The notes beneath the pieces were generated by a model. It did not search any database. It saw only the letters and a list, made by a program, of their open reading frames with translations, and was not told where the DNA came from. Below are positions 6,301 through 6,845 of a DNA stretch of 6,845 bases, piece by piece (positions within the stretch are counted from its first letter, which is position 1; each line of letters starts with the position of its first letter). The position numbers and the translations under genes were made by a program. The stretch is from Candidatus Avipropionibacterium avicola (GTDB lineage Bacteria; Actinomycetota; Actinomycetes; Propionibacteriales; Propionibacteriaceae): the NCBI GenBank assembly GCA_018715445.1, contig DVLP01000365.1, positions 1-6,845 of the forward strand, in the 5' to 3' direction.

Positions 6301-6568
6301 CACCCCGGAGCTGGAGCGGGCCGGACTGGCACGCGAAGTCGTACGACTGGTGCAGGAGACCCGCAAGGGCTCCGGCTTCGAGGTCTCGGACCGGATCCGA
6401 CTGTGGTGGTCGGCCACCGGCAAACTCGCCGAATCGCTGACCGAGCACGAAGAACTCGTCTCCGGTGAGGTGTTGGCGGTCGAGATGACCCGGGCCGAAC
6501 CGGGTGAGGGATGGTCGCGCGACGAGGACCTCGGCCTGGACTACCGGATCGAGCGGGTGAGCGCGTGA
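3386..6568 (+). CDS. ileS: Isoleucyl-tRNA synthetase, type 2 (eukaryote-like), with GTHH signature
   Basis: Cytoplasmic class I synthetase that charges tRNA-Ile with isoleucine using ATP. 1060 residues, normal for type 2. In order: active-site signature at G57-T58-H59-H60 (after GPPTANGNP), GWDCHGLPVE (86-95), CPRC (C184, C187), editing domain CP1 with WTTTPWTL (228-235) and GTGLVHQAPAFGEDD (317-331, H322 and D331 matching known editing residues), CWRC (C394, C397), WALSRKRYWGTPLPIW (449-464), DAWFDSGS (from 522), QTRGWFYTL (562-570), KMSKH (599-603), then the anticodon-binding helical domain with DDLSNWYVRR (737-746) and a type 2 C-terminal domain. The two CXXC pairs match a zinc site known in Thermus IleRS. 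Two oddities stand out: HXGH is replaced by GXHH, a form linked to strong mupirocin resistance in some type 2 enzymes, and a Gly/Ser repeat linker lies at 674-697. Controlled by the T-box upstream; the hydrolase gene overlaps the stop. Confidence 0.97.
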   Translation: MSQYRPVPPQVDLSAVDREILDLWADRDTFTQSWEQTADGEPWTFYEGPPTANGNPGTHHVEARVFKDVFPRFRTMQGRRVDRKAGWDCHGLPVELAVEKELGFTGKGDIEAYGIEPFNAKCRESVQRHVGAFAEMTNRMGYWVNLDNAYWTMSGDYVQSVWWALKQIFDKQLLVEDHRVAPYCPRCGTGLSDHELAQGYEDVTDPSVYVRFPLTSGPYAGQASLLVWTTTPWTLVSNGLVAAKADVTYALVDNGSEQLVVAEPLIGTALGEGWEVRDTFAGTDLLGWTYQRPFDLVEWPGTAHFVVNEDYVTTEDGTGLVHQAPAFGEDDFASCRRNDVALVNPIDGQGRFLAEVPLVGGVFFKDADPVLIADLESRGLMFRHEAYDHSYPHCWRCHTVLIYYAQPSWYIRTTQIVDELVRENEATTWYPDTIKHGRFGDWLNNNVDWALSRKRYWGTPLPIWRNDVDPSDMVCVGSLAELGELAGSDLSELDPHRPFIDEVTFTRPGVDGTYRRVPEVIDAWFDSGSMPFAQFGYPHVPGSAEAFEKAYPADFIAEAIDQTRGWFYTLMAVGTLVFDQSSYRNVLCLGHILAEDGRKMSKHLGNILEPIPLMDTHGADAVRWFMAAGGSPWAARRVGHQTIAETVRKVLLTYWNTVAFQALYAGVNDWSPVGPSTGSGVGAGSGPSTGSASDAGSGHVLDRWLRAATSKLVSDVTAALEDFDTQRTGQLIGEFVDDLSNWYVRRSRRRFWHGDAGALQTLHDTLDVVTRLMAPLTPFVTERVWQDLFAVQDGQPESVHLASWPVADAADRDDELLVAMRLTRRLVELGRAARSEASVKIRQPLRRALVPTAAHQRLSAELLDEIAAELNVGAVESFSGAGDLVDHSAKGNFRNLGKRFAKDTPKVAAAIAAADASALAGALAEAGTATVSVEGLGEVEVGADDVLISERPREGWSVVNEQGETIALDLEITPELERAGLAREVVRLVQETRKGSGFEVSDRIRLWWSATGKLAESLTEHEELVSGEVLAVEMTRAEPGEGWSRDEDLGLDYRIERVSA
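5405..5476 (+). repeat. In-frame 18-bp tandem repeat coding a Gly/Ser linker in IleRS
   Basis: Four units of 18 bp run in frame: GPSTGS (5405-5422), GVGAGS (5423-5440), GPSTGS (5441-5458) and ASDAGS (5459-5476). Units 1 and 3 are identical over 19 bp (GGCCCCTCGACGGGCTCGG). Each contains CCCCTCGACGGGCTCGG, a close variant of the REP-like sequence CCCTTCGACAAGCTCAGGG that I recall as common in many high-GC genomes. The unit sits between the catalytic core and the anticodon-binding domain, at IleRS residues 674-697, in a surface linker. Confidence 0.8.
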
Positions 6569-6845
6569 GCGCGTCGGATCCGGACAGCGCCGCTCGCCTG
6601 GTCGTCCTGCTGCACGGGATGGGCCAGTCGCCCCAGTCCTGGCAGGACCAGGTCGTCGCCCTGCCGCCCGGCGTCCGCGCCGTCGCGCCGTGGGTGTACG
6701 GGATGCGTCCCGGTCGCTCGGACGTGTTCAGCCTCGCTGCTGCGACCGACGACGTCGCCCGGACGCTCGACCTGCAGGGCGCCGAGACTGCGGTCGTGTG
6801 TGGGGTGTCGTTGGGGGCCCGGATCGCGCTGGAGTTCGCCGTTCG
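6565..6845 (+). CDS. Alpha/beta hydrolase, N-terminal part (runs off right edge)
   Basis: 93 complete codons are visible. After a short polar start (MSASDPDSAA) comes RLVVLLHGMGQSPQSWQDQV, the first strand and the HG-containing oxyanion loop of the alpha/beta hydrolase fold. The nucleophile elbow follows as VVCGVSLGARIALEFA, where GVSLG is the GXSXG motif with its Ser at about residue 82. The acid and His of the triad would lie beyond the window, so activity and substrate (esterase, lipase or other) cannot be assigned. The GTG start shares four bases (GTGA) with the ileS stop and has no separate promoter in view, which points to co-transcription and translational coupling with ileS. No functional link to isoleucine charging is evident. 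Confidence 0.85.
   Translation, partial: MSASDPDSAARLVVLLHGMGQSPQSWQDQVVALPPGVRAVAPWVYGMRPGRSDVFSLAAATDDVARTLDLQGAETAVVCGVSLGARIALEFAV

Noticed and set aside
3338..6448. 1036-codon minus-strand open frame opposite ileS
   Set aside because: It shares codon register with ileS, where only TTA, CTA or TCA codons would create antisense stops. Such codons are rare at this GC content, so the open frame is expected without coding. Its sequence shows no domain.

Overview
The window is high-GC DNA from what looks like an actinobacterium. The evidence is the codon use (nearly every third position is G or C), GTG starts, start codons sitting directly on TANNNT -10 boxes (leaderless genes), a short-Stem-I translational T-box in front of ileS, and an ileS of the eukaryote-like type 2. 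The family Propionibacteriaceae or a relative is a guess and cannot be settled from this sequence. I see no phage, IS element, CRISPR array, tRNA or rRNA.

Layout. (1) 1-1220, minus strand: the N-terminal part of an M3-family zinc oligopeptidase; its catalytic HEXXH lies off the left edge. (2) 1221-1298: a 78-bp divergent promoter region with a -10 box for each flanking gene and a small inverted repeat. (3) 1299-2636, plus strand: a 12-helix MFS transporter of the YbjJ/FucP-like type. (4) 2388-3101, minus strand: a six-helix membrane protein of unknown function with an acidic tail. Genes 3 and 4 converge and overlap tail-to-tail by 249 bp in aligned codon register, so the last helix of each lies opposite the hydrophilic tail of the other. 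(5) 3102-3385: back-to-back promoters and a tRNA-Ile-sensing T-box leader with an AUC specifier, a UGGU acceptor-binding bulge and an anti-Shine-Dalgarno strand. (6) 3386-6568, plus strand: ileS, 1060 codons, a type 2 IleRS. Its class I signature reads GTHH instead of HXGH, and it carries an in-frame 18-bp tandem repeat coding for a Gly/Ser linker. (7) 6565-end, plus strand: an alpha/beta hydrolase that overlaps the ileS stop by GTGA and runs off the right edge.

How the parts work together. The T-box should let translation of ileS rise when uncharged tRNA-Ile accumulates. The overlapping hydrolase is probably on the same mRNA and may be translationally coupled to ileS. The peptidase, the MFS transporter and the six-helix protein are not obviously part of one pathway. 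I found no clearly new multi-gene system. The most interesting points are the altered IleRS signature motif, the repeat-derived insertion in IleRS, and the mirrored convergent gene overlap.
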